NCBI GenBank assembly: GCA_001839685.1
Contig: MLAK01001216.1
Location: forward strand, 1 to 26,891
Length of the DNA stretch: 26,891 bases
From: Tritrichomonas foetus
Taxonomy: Eukaryota > Parabasalia > Tritrichomonadida > Tritrichomonadidae
Direction of reading: 5' to 3'
Positions within the stretch are counted from its first letter, which is position 1. Each line of letters starts with the position of its first letter. Under the pieces are notes generated by a model. That model did no database searches and was not told the origin of the DNA. It was given only the letters and a program-made list of their open reading frames with translations. Shown one piece after another: positions 9,382 through 19,061 of this stretch. The translations under genes were made by a program, and so were the position numbers.

Positions 9382-9614
9382 TCTCTTTGTTGTGTGAAAA
9401 AAAATAAAATAGAAAAATAAAAGAAGCCATTTTATAATTCATTGGCGAAAAGATTGACAGAAACAGTTTTCACACCATGATAATGAAACCTTACAAAAGT
9501 TCCATAATTAATCATCCAATATTTCTGATATATCTGAAAATCAATGATCAAATTCATAATAAAAATGGCCATTTCAATTAAAAAGTTTGAACTTTTATAT
9601 TTTTATATCACATT

Positions 9615-9623
9615 TCATTCACA
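9615..9623 (+). promoter_or_regulatory. Overlapping initiator-like elements TCATT/TCACA
   Basis: TCATTCACA carries two overlapping matches to TCA(C/T)(A/T), directly before the ATG at 9625. This argues for 9625 as the phosphatase start and against the in-frame ATGs at 9544 and 9565. Confidence 0.5.
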
Positions 9624-9624
9624 A

Positions 9625-10731
9625 ATGTTTGATTGGTTGAAAACTGACGTTGCACCTCTAAAAACAGCAGAACCACTAAATAATCACCACCTCCTATCTT
9701 ACTACCTTTTCATCCGTCACGGCGCCCGAGTTCCTGTTGTCGCCTGGCCAAATTATCCGCAAATCGACTGGATGAGTTTAATTGGCGCTTCTTATTCAGA
9801 ATCAGTTCCAAGAAGAAGACCTATTGTCAATGGTCAAAAAATTGACCTTTCAAAATCTCCACTTTTTGGCCGCCTGATTGACTCTGGAGTGAAACAGGAA
9901 GAAGACTTAGGTGAACTCTATCGTCACTATTTGGTCGACCAACAAAAATTATTACCTGAAAAGTTTGATCCAACCCTTATCCGTGTAAGATCAAGTTATG
10001 CAGCAAGATGCATTGAATCAGGAACATGTCTTCTCGATAAAATGTATCCGCCAGAATCACCAAATGAAGAACTAATTATTGAGACAGGCGAGCGCGGAAC
10101 AGAAGCACTTGTTCCGCATCCAGAATTAAATGATTACTTCCGTTCTCGTGCGAAAGAATTTATGCAAACTCCTGAATTCATTAAGAGACGTGATGAAATT
10201 CCATCCGTCATTAAACAAATGTTTTCTGCTAAAGATATCGATTTTCTAATGGCAGGTGATTTCATTCATTGTTTGAAATTTAATGGTTTTGAGATTCCTC
10301 AACTCGTGAAAGATACTCCAGGGCTATATGAACAAATGATGTCTAATTTAGCATTCTACTCAACTGGATTTATAAATTCCGTTGGAAGACCAGCTTATGG
10401 ACCTGCGTTGGATTTACTTTCTGAGGCAATTCATAACTTCTTGAATAAAAAAGATCAATATCGTTTCACATTGTTTAGTGGTCACGATTGTTCAATTGCA
10501 GCTATTTTGGTGTCACTTGGAATTTGTGAATTACAAACCGTACCACCTTATGCATCTCACCTCGCAATTGAATTGTGGCAACCCAATAGTGATTCGGGTG
10601 ATTCAATCATGAATAGTGATAATCTTATTTTGCGTTTTGTACTGAATGGTCAAGTATTAAAACTAAATGGAAAAGAGACTACAAGCCTCAAATGGTTCAT
10701 GAAGGAAATAGCATTGAAACCAATCGATTAA
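9625..10731 (+). CDS. Histidine acid phosphatase family protein (368 aa)
   Basis: This is a histidine phosphatase of the acid phosphatase clan, which hydrolyses phosphomonoesters through a phospho-histidine intermediate. The catalytic signature is complete: RHGARVP at residues 31-37 supplies the nucleophilic His32 with its phosphate-binding arginines. A third conserved Arg lies in RVRSSYAARC near residue 118, and the proton-donor HD pair is His287-Asp288 in SGHDCS. The ~370-residue length is usual for prostatic/lysosomal acid phosphatase or 2-phosphoxylose phosphatase-like members. With the start at 9625 there is no clear signal peptide, so a cytosolic enzyme is implied. The upstream ATG at 9565 would add a weakly hydrophobic leader (KKFELLYFYITF), leaving secretion possible. 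The natural substrate cannot be told from sequence. GC content is clearly higher than in the flanks. Confidence 0.9.
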   Translation: MFDWLKTDVAPLKTAEPLNNHHLLSYYLFIRHGARVPVVAWPNYPQIDWMSLIGASYSESVPRRRPIVNGQKIDLSKSPLFGRLIDSGVKQEEDLGELYRHYLVDQQKLLPEKFDPTLIRVRSSYAARCIESGTCLLDKMYPPESPNEELIIETGERGTEALVPHPELNDYFRSRAKEFMQTPEFIKRRDEIPSVIKQMFSAKDIDFLMAGDFIHCLKFNGFEIPQLVKDTPGLYEQMMSNLAFYSTGFINSVGRPAYGPALDLLSEAIHNFLNKKDQYRFTLFSGHDCSIAAILVSLGICELQTVPPYASHLAIELWQPNSDSGDSIMNSDNLILRFVLNGQVLKLNGKETTSLKWFMKEIALKPID

Positions 10732-11972
10732 TTCATGCGAATACATTAAAACCAATTTTTCGAGAAATATGATAATTTTAATTTTAATCCATTTTTTATT
10801 TAAATGTTTCATCTTCGATTTTTATATTTCTAGCAATTCCAAAATTATATTTTATTATTTTCATCAAGGTAATCATATTGACTACTTATTTTACTTCTGG
10901 CATTATTAATGAATACATGCAAGAATCTGAAAAGATTTTGCCTCAAGAGAATTCCATGAAATCACTATTTTGTCCATCTCAAAGGTACTCATAACGGCTT
11001 CAAAATTATTATTTCAATGATTGGAAAGTGAAAAATTGCAAGCCATTCATATGCTGAATACCAAAAGTGGAGTAGTTCATGATAACTATCATATTATTTA
11101 TTCATTAATTCTGCTTAACTGTCTCATTGATGATCAAACAAGAAGATAAATTTTTAGCCTTTTAATTCTTAGAAAAGATTTGATGAAAGTCTACGATTTT
11201 TATAACTGCGTGTTTAAATCATCAATATTCATTTACACATTCACAACTAAATGTTATTTCTCTTGAGGAATTTCTTGAAATAACAAAAGGAAACATTCAC
11301 AGACATCCCTAATATTTGAAAGAAAAGCCGATGAACTTTTGTAATTCAATATCGTTTGCAAAATCACTTTCGTTGAAAAACTAAAAATCTCGGAGATTAC
11401 TTATTGTATTTGGACTTTCTACGAACATCATATTGTCCCATGTAAAATCACCGATCACCCTGATTCTGGACTTCATCAAATTTGAAAACGGAGTGAATTC
11501 TTTAGTTTGTGAATTGACGAATGCAAAAGTATTTAATGAATTGAAAATTGAAAACAGCTTTTCTAATAATTATTCAGAAACTCATCAAAAGGATCTAAGA
11601 AAAAAACCCTTATTCAAAAATTATAAAATATGCATTCAAATTTCGTTAAATCAATTGATTTTTAACATAAAATTTCTTTACCTGATGATTGCAATCCATT
11701 TCCATAAATAGAGTAATCATTGCCACCAAATTATTGCAATTTACAGGATGATTTTCACCCAAAGACAACTCTGTTCATATGTAAAATATTTTACGATCAA
11801 AACCACCAACAATAGAATTATAAAGAAAATTTTCCAGTCAAAATTATTTATTTTCAAATTTATTGATAAGAAATTCAATTCCTGCGATTTTTTTCCAAAG
11901 TGATTTCTTTATTTCTGAATTAAATAATATTCAATATTTTGTGAATTGAAATATCATTTACTTTATATGATA
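10732..11972. other. Intergenic, possible faint coding relics
   Basis: No intact gene. Two plus-strand open stretches look slightly protein-like: about 43 codons ending at a TAA near 10992, and 92 codons at 11433-11711 beginning at a TTG, with no ATG until near the end. Neither resembles a family I recognise. They may be remnants of a decayed gene or chance. Confidence 0.4.
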
Positions 11973-11977
11973 TCACA
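11973..11977 (+). promoter_or_regulatory. Initiator-like element TCACA
   Basis: TCACA fits the trichomonad Inr consensus. Its A lies 10 bases before the ATG at 11985, which supports that start over the upstream ATG at 11967. Confidence 0.5.
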
Positions 11978-11984
11978 GTCTACA

Positions 11985-12677
11985 ATGGAAATGTCTCAAA
12001 CGGTTAAATTACTCAAGAAGAATAAATTCTCACCAGAAGAAGATAATCTTTTAATTAAGACAGTGAACAAACTTGGTCCAAAGCGGTGGAAAATCATCGC
12101 AAGTTTCATAGAAGGAAGGAGTGCAAGACAGTGTAGAGATCGTTATACTAATTATTTGAAGCCTGATTTAGTCTTCGCTCGGTGGACACCAGAAGAAGAT
12201 TATCTTCTAGTTCAGAAATATTATGAAAATGGTCCTAAATGGAGTTTAATTAGTAGTTATTTCAATGGAAGATCAAGTTCTTCTTTGAAGAATCGATGGC
12301 ATTCTTATATTGCTGAGAAATTGAACTTACCTAGGAAAAAATCATCACACAATGAAGTAAAGAATGAATATCATTCTTCTGATAATCCAGACATTATCGA
12401 AGACCAAAAATGCCAAGATGATCAACATTATGAGAATTTATGTCCTACTCATAATGTTAAATCTTTTGAAAAAGTAAATAATGGAGATTTTCACATAAAT
12501 AGAACAATTGATCAGAATGTGATATTCATTGATGACCAAAATAATAGAAGTAGCTCTTATAAAAACTTCAATGAGCAAGTGATTAACAATATTGCAAGTA
12601 TGGATGATAAGGGAAATACTGATGAAATCGATTTTATTCAGTGGGATGAAGCCATTTTACAATTTTGCTACGATTAA
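11985..12677 (+). CDS. R2R3-type Myb DNA-binding protein (230 aa)
   Basis: Two consecutive Myb repeats fill the N-terminal half. The first (residues about 13-60) has KFSPEEDNLL, RWKIIASFIEGRS and QCRDRYTNYLKP. The second (about 64-112) has RWTPEEDYLL, KWSLISSYFNGRS and LKNRWHSYI. Core aromatics are F15, W35 and Y54 in the first repeat and W67, W86 and W105 in the second, with the usual spacing. The third helix of each repeat reads DNA. The ~115-residue tail is acidic, Asn/Asp-rich and probably disordered, a candidate activation or regulatory region. Trichomonads encode many such short two-repeat Myb proteins, and some T. vaginalis members regulate iron-responsive genes such as ap65-1; no specific target can be assigned here. 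An in-frame ATG at 11991 is an equally possible start. The protein is presumably nuclear. Confidence 0.92.
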   Translation: MEMSQTVKLLKKNKFSPEEDNLLIKTVNKLGPKRWKIIASFIEGRSARQCRDRYTNYLKPDLVFARWTPEEDYLLVQKYYENGPKWSLISSYFNGRSSSSLKNRWHSYIAEKLNLPRKKSSHNEVKNEYHSSDNPDIIEDQKCQDDQHYENLCPTHNVKSFEKVNNGDFHINRTIDQNVIFIDDQNNRSSSYKNFNEQVINNIASMDDKGNTDEIDFIQWDEAILQFCYD

Positions 12678-14906
12678 GTCATGTTGGAGAAAAATAAAAC
12701 AGAAAGATTTTATGGCTGAAGGTATTATGGTCGCTGAATTCGTTCAAAGTGAAGTGTTACATAAAGAACATGCATTTATATTATTTTGTTTCGGATAAAT
12801 TAAAAATAAAAAAGCGATTTTTTGAATTTATATGTTAGATTTTTTTTTATTTTTTTAAATACTGATTTTCATGGAAAATATTATTGCAGAATAGATTCAA
12901 TTTCAGAATATATCAAAAAATTGGATTTTGGTCGTGAATTTATAACGTTATATGTATAAATTCAAAAATCATGGTTGGAGAGATGATTTAATGATTGTCT
13001 ATACTTTAAAAAACATATTGGTGTAGTTTTAAAAGTAATCAGGAACAATTAGAAAAATCAAATATGGTTAGAATATAAAAAAAGGAAAGGAAAAATAAAA
13101 TTATTCTTATATATCCATGGAGAAATAAACGATAATCCGTTTTTTAATGAATTATTCTGCAAATTAATTTCAAGAATTAATTTTCCGAGTTTCATAAATT
13201 TATTAATAGTTATTTTGATATTGATACCAAGTTTTATAGCTTATGACCACCAAATTTTATAGCATATTACAATATATTTTACGAATAAAAAAATTAAAAT
13301 TTTCGTTTTTTCATTTTTTTTTTTTTCCCCCTAGTTTTATGCTCATAATGAAGATGAAATCCTTAATCACATCAATCATTAATCAACCATATTGGTTTTT
13401 TCAATCAATAATTGAGCTTCACAAATAGTAGCTGAAAAAAAGATAAATTTAAAGCTATTCCAGAAAGGGAAATTCAATCATATTCATTCAAAAATAAATG
13501 AGTAATTCTCTATATATTATTTGCAGAAATAAACAGGAATCCTCATTATTTCAATCATTTTTCTTTCGCAATTGCTCTATAATTTGATAGAATTTGATAG
13601 CAGATTTTGGCAGAAAGTTGAAATGAGATTATTAGATTTTTATTACAAATATGTCGGAATTTGGACATTTATTTTAATTTTCTAGAATGATGCGTGAAAT
13701 CACACATTCAAATTTCAGATCAATTTTATATTGCAAATAGCAAAAAGAAAGCACCTTTTCAAACTACATTTATTTTTCTTCATATTTCAAAGAAATATTT
13801 TTATTCGTTTTAATTTTCTATGCAATTTAAAATAATTTCCTTATGATTAAAGTGATTCACCAAATCTGCTCAGATCTTGAGCACTGATGCGAACTTATGT
13901 CCTGAATATAGAAAAAAGATCTATTATCAAACTTTTTATCCAGATTTGGTGGTATTAAAGAAATAGAGATTCATGTAAATTTTTTTCAGTATGATGGCCG
14001 GTAAAAACTGTTGGTTTGAATTGATTTTATTTTCGGTTTTATATCAATTTATTTTATAACACAGAAAATTGAGAAAGAAATGTTTCAATAAAATTCAGAA
14101 CTCAAGCGTTCAGTATTCAATTTTCTAAACAACATTTAAATATTTCAATCATAATTCTGGAAATTTTATGAAATCTAAATATCTTGAGAATTTTAGAATG
14201 ATTCTTATGAACTCATGGTTCATTTATATCAATTAATTATATTTCTTATAATAATATGTATATTAAAATTTCAATCTCATAATTGAGAGATTTTTTTTTA
14301 TCGCAGAAATTTTCTCACATAATTTAATTCGTTGCCTCGTAAAATTCCAAAGAATCATTATTAATGTATTTAATCACAATTTATTCCTAAAATAATGAAT
14401 AACCATAAAAATATTATTAATGGGATTTCTTGATTAAATACTCTAACGATTCGCTTTTTGTCCGTCGTTTTATATATTACTAAGATTTATTAAGATAATT
14501 TTTACAAAACTAGTTTTTTAAAAATAATGAAAAATATAATTTAAATATTTTCAAGATCCCATGAAACCAATATAGTTACTTTAATGCATTATATTAATAA
14601 TTTGTGATTATATTTTCTATATTTTTCTATTCGAGAATTATTTTTTAAAAATCCTCCAAATCGACGTGTTTTACCTTATTAACCACACAATATTCTTTTA
14701 AAATGCATATACAATGTTCAGAATTCTTGCCATTCTTCTCACTTTTTTTCGATATTATCAAATTTTTTCTGTTTGATCATTCTCAGTTTCCAATTTCATA
14801 CAAAACTATAATTAATTATTTATAGTCAATTTTTAATCGGAAAAATAACAGAAACTGATAGTAGGGTGATTTTGAAAAATTTACGAAAAAACTTAAAACA
14901 CAGAGT
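12678..14906. other. 2.2-kb gene desert
   Basis: Very AT-rich. Short ORFs here (for example 13243-13428) are lysine/phenylalanine-rich low-complexity readings without family resemblance. Small features include a 13-T run followed by five C at 13314-13331 and an exact tandem decamer AATTTGATAG at 13581-13600. No tRNA, snRNA or transposon end was recognised. The two flanking genes converge, so this holds both 3' ends and probably no promoter for either. Confidence 0.55.
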
Positions 14907-16901
14907 TTATTTCTCGTTATATTTAGTAAAGAATGGAACACATGAAAGCAATTCATCATCAACAGCTATCTGCCAATTGGAAGAATTAGAAAATCCGATT
15001 TTCTGAAACGATGGAATTTTGTCTGATTCAATCTGGGCCTCATTTAAGAGTGCCGAAAGTTTTATCTTATTAAAGAAATCTAGAGGATTCAGTGGTTCTG
15101 TGATTACATCATCAGTTTGATAGTTAATCAATATGAATGCTAGCACATTTATGTTTATGTCTGGGCATATGTCTCTGTACAAAGTATGATCTTTTGTCAT
15201 ATTTGGTGCCATAATGAGTGCTGACGCAATTTGGCGAAGTTTGCCTAGCTGAATGTGTGCATCACTTTCAACAGCAGATACAAAAGTATTCCACGTCATT
15301 GCATTTGTGAAAGAAAACCTTTTTGGATTGGCGAGAATTTTATTAACTATTTTCACTTCGAATCTTTCGATGAAAGCGTCAATTAAAACATTATTTATTC
15401 GATCAGTGAATTTAAACGACTCTTTCGATTTGTTTATGAAATTGATTGTATCTTCCAAAAGTTGCTGGAATTCGAATTTAGCTGTTGCAAAGCGATTGAC
15501 GAGTACATCACCTTTTGCAAGACGTTTTCTGAAAAGCTTGTTGATAGAAATTTCGATTGGTTTCTTAAAGAATTTCTTGATTCTTTCTTTACTTAATCCA
15601 AATGGATTGGAGCAACCATTAAGTGCATCTAAAACAGCGAGAAATGTCACAAACTTTTCACTTGATGAATATTGGCTGTAGGAGTCTTCAAAAAGTGATA
15701 AAAATTTCTCATTGAAATGATGAAAATCTGATTCTGAAGTTTTTAATGAGAGTGCTGTACTTTCTATTAAGCAGCAGGCAATTGGGAAAACGGCAGGCGT
15801 GAAAAATATTTGAGGATGGTCATTTAATAAAATTCTTTCACTTGTCTCTGGCCATTTACCATTCAAAGAAAGTTCGATAAATTCATCTTTTGTTTGAGGT
15901 TTTGAATATATTAAAACTTCATTGTTTTCTGGAATTTGATTTATTCTTGCTTCTTCTTCAGCTTTCTCAAGGGCTTCTTGAATCTGTCTCTGCTTTTCTA
16001 ATTCTTGGATTTGTTTTTTATGTTCTTCTTCTTTCAAGCGAAGCTCTTCTTCTTTTTGCTTCAATTGAAGTTCTTTTTGTTTCAATTCATTTTCCCTTTT
16101 TATTCTTTCTTGTTCAATTTCTTTTTGTTTTTCAATTTCTTTTTGTTTTTCAATTTCTCTCATTTTTTCTTTTTCTCTTTCTATTTCTTCTTCAATTTTC
16201 TTTTTCATTTCAATTTCCCTTTCAATTTCCTTCCTTTTTTCTTCCTCGAGTTTTTCTTGGAGCTGCCTTTCAGCCGCTGCATCGCGCTGGGGCGAACTTT
16301 CAGGCGTCTTATCGACTTTGGCATGTGGAAATGACCTTCTTGGTCGCGACATTTCCTCATCGTCGGAATCTTCACTCATTCCATTTTCTGTCATATCCCA
16401 GTCGTCCAGTCCCACACCAGGGTGACTTGAAAGGTCATATTTTTCATCATCTGCTGGATTTTCTTCGTTTTCTTCGTTTTCGCAAAAGACGCAAATATTC
16501 ATATCGATCACTGGAGCGATGCTGTGGCCTGTTTCCATATCTGAGTGGATATCCTGGCCAACTGCCGATCCGTACGCTTTCGAAATGTTGCAATGGAGTT
16601 TTCCGAATAATTTCAATTGGGATGGATCAGTAAATCTGTACAAGTTGATTCGTAAGTCTTTCTCTTTGACTCTTCCATCGGATTTTGATTGATATAAAGT
16701 CACTGGGCACTCGAAAGAAGCGTTGAAAGTGACAATATTCTTTTCATCGGGAGTCGCCGGGTCTGAAGCGCCTTGGAACTCGCCACGCGTCCACTTAATC
16801 ATAAAAGATCCTTCTTGTGCTTTATTGATGTTGATTTTTTCGACTGTAAATTGAAGAGTGCATTCGATCTTTTGGAAACGAGACATTTTTGATGTCTCCA
16901 T
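14907..16901 (-). CDS. NT-C2 domain / coiled-coil / DIL-like protein (664 aa)
   Basis: Residues about 9-130 resemble the NT-C2 domain of EEIG1/EHBP1 proteins: a beta-rich start (LQFTVEKININ), SFMIKWTRGEFQGAS, then VTFNASFECPVTLY, KDLRINLYRF and KLFGKLHCNIS. These domains tether proteins to membranes or endocytic machinery. An acidic linker (NEENEENPADDEKYD) is followed by a long charged coiled coil at about 213-320. The C-terminal half (about 345-600) is helical and resembles a DIL (dilute) cargo-binding domain: a helix with IERFEVKIVNKILAN, then LGKLRQIASALI, then ICPDININVLAFILINYQTDD, where Cys-Pro and the following helix are typical. The order suggests an adaptor linking membranes to cargo or the cytoskeleton (inferred). 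A second ATG, six codons in (16886), is an alternative start. The stop lies in TAAA. The NT-C2 and DIL calls rest on pattern recall and need a profile search. Confidence 0.8.
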   Translation of the reverse strand: METSKMSRFQKIECTLQFTVEKININKAQEGSFMIKWTRGEFQGASDPATPDEKNIVTFNASFECPVTLYQSKSDGRVKEKDLRINLYRFTDPSQLKLFGKLHCNISKAYGSAVGQDIHSDMETGHSIAPVIDMNICVFCENEENEENPADDEKYDLSSHPGVGLDDWDMTENGMSEDSDDEEMSRPRRSFPHAKVDKTPESSPQRDAAAERQLQEKLEEEKRKEIEREIEMKKKIEEEIEREKEKMREIEKQKEIEKQKEIEQERIKRENELKQKELQLKQKEEELRLKEEEHKKQIQELEKQRQIQEALEKAEEEARINQIPENNEVLIYSKPQTKDEFIELSLNGKWPETSERILLNDHPQIFFTPAVFPIACCLIESTALSLKTSESDFHHFNEKFLSLFEDSYSQYSSSEKFVTFLAVLDALNGCSNPFGLSKERIKKFFKKPIEISINKLFRKRLAKGDVLVNRFATAKFEFQQLLEDTINFINKSKESFKFTDRINNVLIDAFIERFEVKIVNKILANPKRFSFTNAMTWNTFVSAVESDAHIQLGKLRQIASALIMAPNMTKDHTLYRDICPDININVLAFILINYQTDDVITEPLNPLDFFNKIKLSALLNEAQIESDKIPSFQKIGFSNSSNWQIAVDDELLSCVPFFTKYNEK

Positions 16902-17356
16902 CGGTGGTTACAATTTACTTGACCAATTTTTTCGTCAAAAAGTTGTTACAAATATTTTTATGTGGATATTTGGTCAAACTTATATAATTACTGACCATAT
17001 AAATTATTGAAATGGTGAGTGTTTCGCTTTGAAACCAATTGAACTTGAGGAGTTATTAAACGTTAGTAATCGAAATAACTTTTTCCATAAAAAATGATCG
17101 GAAAAGTTATGAAGAGATAATTCATATTATCGTAATAAATACGATACGATTCTTAACAAAATTCCAAGAAATTCAGATTACAATCAACATTATTAATTCA
17201 TTATAGAACTATGGCAATTTCATTTAAGTCAATAAAAAAATTCCAATATATTTTTATTTAGAAAGCATGAAAACATTATCGAAATTAATCATTTCATCTC
17301 ACAATGAATATGATTGATTATTCGTTTACTTTTATTAATAAACATCAATTTTTTAT
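16902..17356. other. Intergenic, promoter side of the NT-C2 gene
   Basis: AT-rich DNA holding the 3' end of the gene starting at 17785 and the upstream region of the NT-C2 gene. No strict initiator was seen before 16901; TCAAGT lies about 25 bases upstream. Confidence 0.5.
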
Positions 17357-17785
17357 TTATGTTTTTGAATTCTTTTCGTCTTCATGGGAATACATTTTAT
17401 TTAGAATTTCAACAGTATTTTCTAAACTTTGTATTGACTCAAATGGCTTTAATTGCGTAACTTCATTTATATGATCAGTACTTTTTTCAATGTTTTGATT
17501 GCTTTCCAATTTTACATTTTCACGAAAAGGACTTAATATAATTCGCCTTGCGTCAGGATGATTATTTCTGATAAAAGGAGATCTCATTGGAGACGCCATA
17601 CCTGCATAATCCTTTGCACCAAAAAAGAAACAATCTTCATTTGTTGGAGAGTGCTTGGCGTATAATGGAACATAAAAATCGGTTCCACAACTTAAAGGCG
17701 AATCAATCCAACAATAATTTGAGCCAGAATCATTATCATCATCGTCATCATATTGAGAATATTGGTTGGGAGAATTAAGAGTCAT
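17357..17785 (-). CDS. Small Ser-Pro-rich hypothetical protein (142 aa)
   Basis: No family is recognised. The reading starts at the first ATG (17785); the open frame extends two codons upstream only through a non-ATG codon. An acidic run (YDDDDDNDSGS) lies near residues 13-22. Six Ser-Pro dipeptides then fall within the first ~90 residues: NSPNQ, DSPLS, HSPTN, ASPMR, RSPFI and LSPFR. The last ~50 residues (LKPFESIQSLENTVEILNKM) should form an amphipathic helix. There is no signal peptide or membrane span. Clustered Ser-Pro sites are typical of substrates of proline-directed kinases (CDK, MAPK), so a phosphoregulated protein is plausible but unproven. The stop is followed by A in TAAATAAA, matching the trichomonad poly(A) signal, which supports a real gene. 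Codon content is richer in G+C than the flanking DNA. Confidence 0.65.
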   Translation of the reverse strand: MTLNSPNQYSQYDDDDDNDSGSNYCWIDSPLSCGTDFYVPLYAKHSPTNEDCFFFGAKDYAGMASPMRSPFIRNNHPDARRIILSPFRENVKLESNQNIEKSTDHINEVTQLKPFESIQSLENTVEILNKMYSHEDEKNSKT

Positions 17786-19061
17786 ACTCAAACGAATTTA
17801 ATCAATAACAACAATTCGAAAAAATACTTCCTTTTCACGGAAAAGGTGAACGTTTAAAAATATCCACTTTTGGCCATTTTCTCATTGAGGGAACTTATAT
17901 GTTAAAAAAGATGTATTTTGCTATTTTTTTCTCTTTGGAAAATGAATTAATTCAGATAAAAAGCAGACTTACATTCCAAATATGCATTAAAGTAAAAGTA
18001 TAATCACAGAACCAAAACCAACAAAAAATAATCAAAGTTATAGAGGCACTTATTTTTAATACCAAAAGGGGAAAATGCTTTATTAAAATGTGCTTTTGTG
18101 ATCAAATATAATGAACAATACTAATAATAAGGATTTATTTAAATATTGATTAATCAATGATTAAAAAAAGCTTTCTTTTATCTTTAGAAATGATCGTTAA
18201 AAAACGATTTTTTAACAAGTAAAGATCAATATGGATAAAATGAAAAATTGTTACTTTCAATTGTTCCAAAAATTTGTGAAAACATCGGTTGATCTTTAGG
18301 ATCATAAGATGATTAAGTTGAATGAATTAATTCTTGTGCAAATGGTGATATCGTTGAAGGGATTAAAAGCTTTTTCCTGATTCAACATCTATTAATTTTA
18401 TACATTCATTAATATTAAATAAAAAACAATACAAAATGATTGAAAGTTTAATTGATGACTTAAATTCACAATGAATTAATTCACATCTCTCTTGAAGATA
18501 TTGCATCCCCAAAACAATTTCAATAATAGCTATAACTTTTTAGGTATTTGTTAAATTCATAATATCATTTTACAAAGATTTTTGTTGATAAAACATGTGA
18601 ATTGAATGATAGTATTTTTGTTTTTTAGTTTCTGTAGTTGGATAATTGTTGTTATAATTATATATCTTCAAATTAAATGGAGGTGAAGGATTTGCCATGA
18701 TTTCTAATTCATGAAAGAAATTTTTTTGGTTTCAATAGTTGGATATTTGATTATTTTCATATTATAACTATAAGTATCTCTCAATTGCAATTGTCATCGC
18801 TATCACTTATATGAAAGGATCCTTCATGTGAAGTAGATTTTTACATACTATGAATGTTAACATTATAATTATAATCAATATTATTATCATCTTTATGAAT
18901 TCAGTTTTTAAAAATTACATAATCCAGAATGGCATCAAAACATTTGTAATTTTAAATCATTTACTGCTATTAAACATTTTTGGTTTTACATAATGTTGAA
19001 AAAATCCCTAATAAGGAAAGTAATCACTATACTTTTTATCATAATTTATTTTTATTAACAA
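17786..19061. other. Intergenic, no gene seen
   Basis: About 1.3 kb of AT-rich DNA with frequent stops. It includes a diverged direct duplication at 18626-18830. No RNA gene or transposon end was recognised. Confidence 0.55.
18626..18830. repeat. Diverged tandem duplication, period about 100 bp
   Basis: TAGTTTCTGTAGTTGGATAA near 18626 and TGGTTTCAATAGTTGGATAT near 18727 begin two similar stretches. Each continues into a TTATAATTATA/TTATAACTATA run and later into GGATTTGCCATGA versus GGATCCTTCATGTG. The similarity is partial and non-coding. Confidence 0.4.

Noticed and set aside
11433..11711. 92-codon open stretch
   Set aside because: It begins at a TTG, has no ATG until near its end, and no recognised family. 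It is kept only as a possible relic in the intergenic note.
12678..14906. Hidden tRNA or small RNA genes
   Set aside because: Reading by eye found no T-loop GTTCRANYC-like element with matching arms. A tRNAscan-SE and Rfam search would be decisive.
15253..16633. Plus-strand ORFs opposite the NT-C2/DIL gene
   Set aside because: They are phenylalanine/leucine-rich antisense shadows of the Glu/Lys-rich coiled coil.
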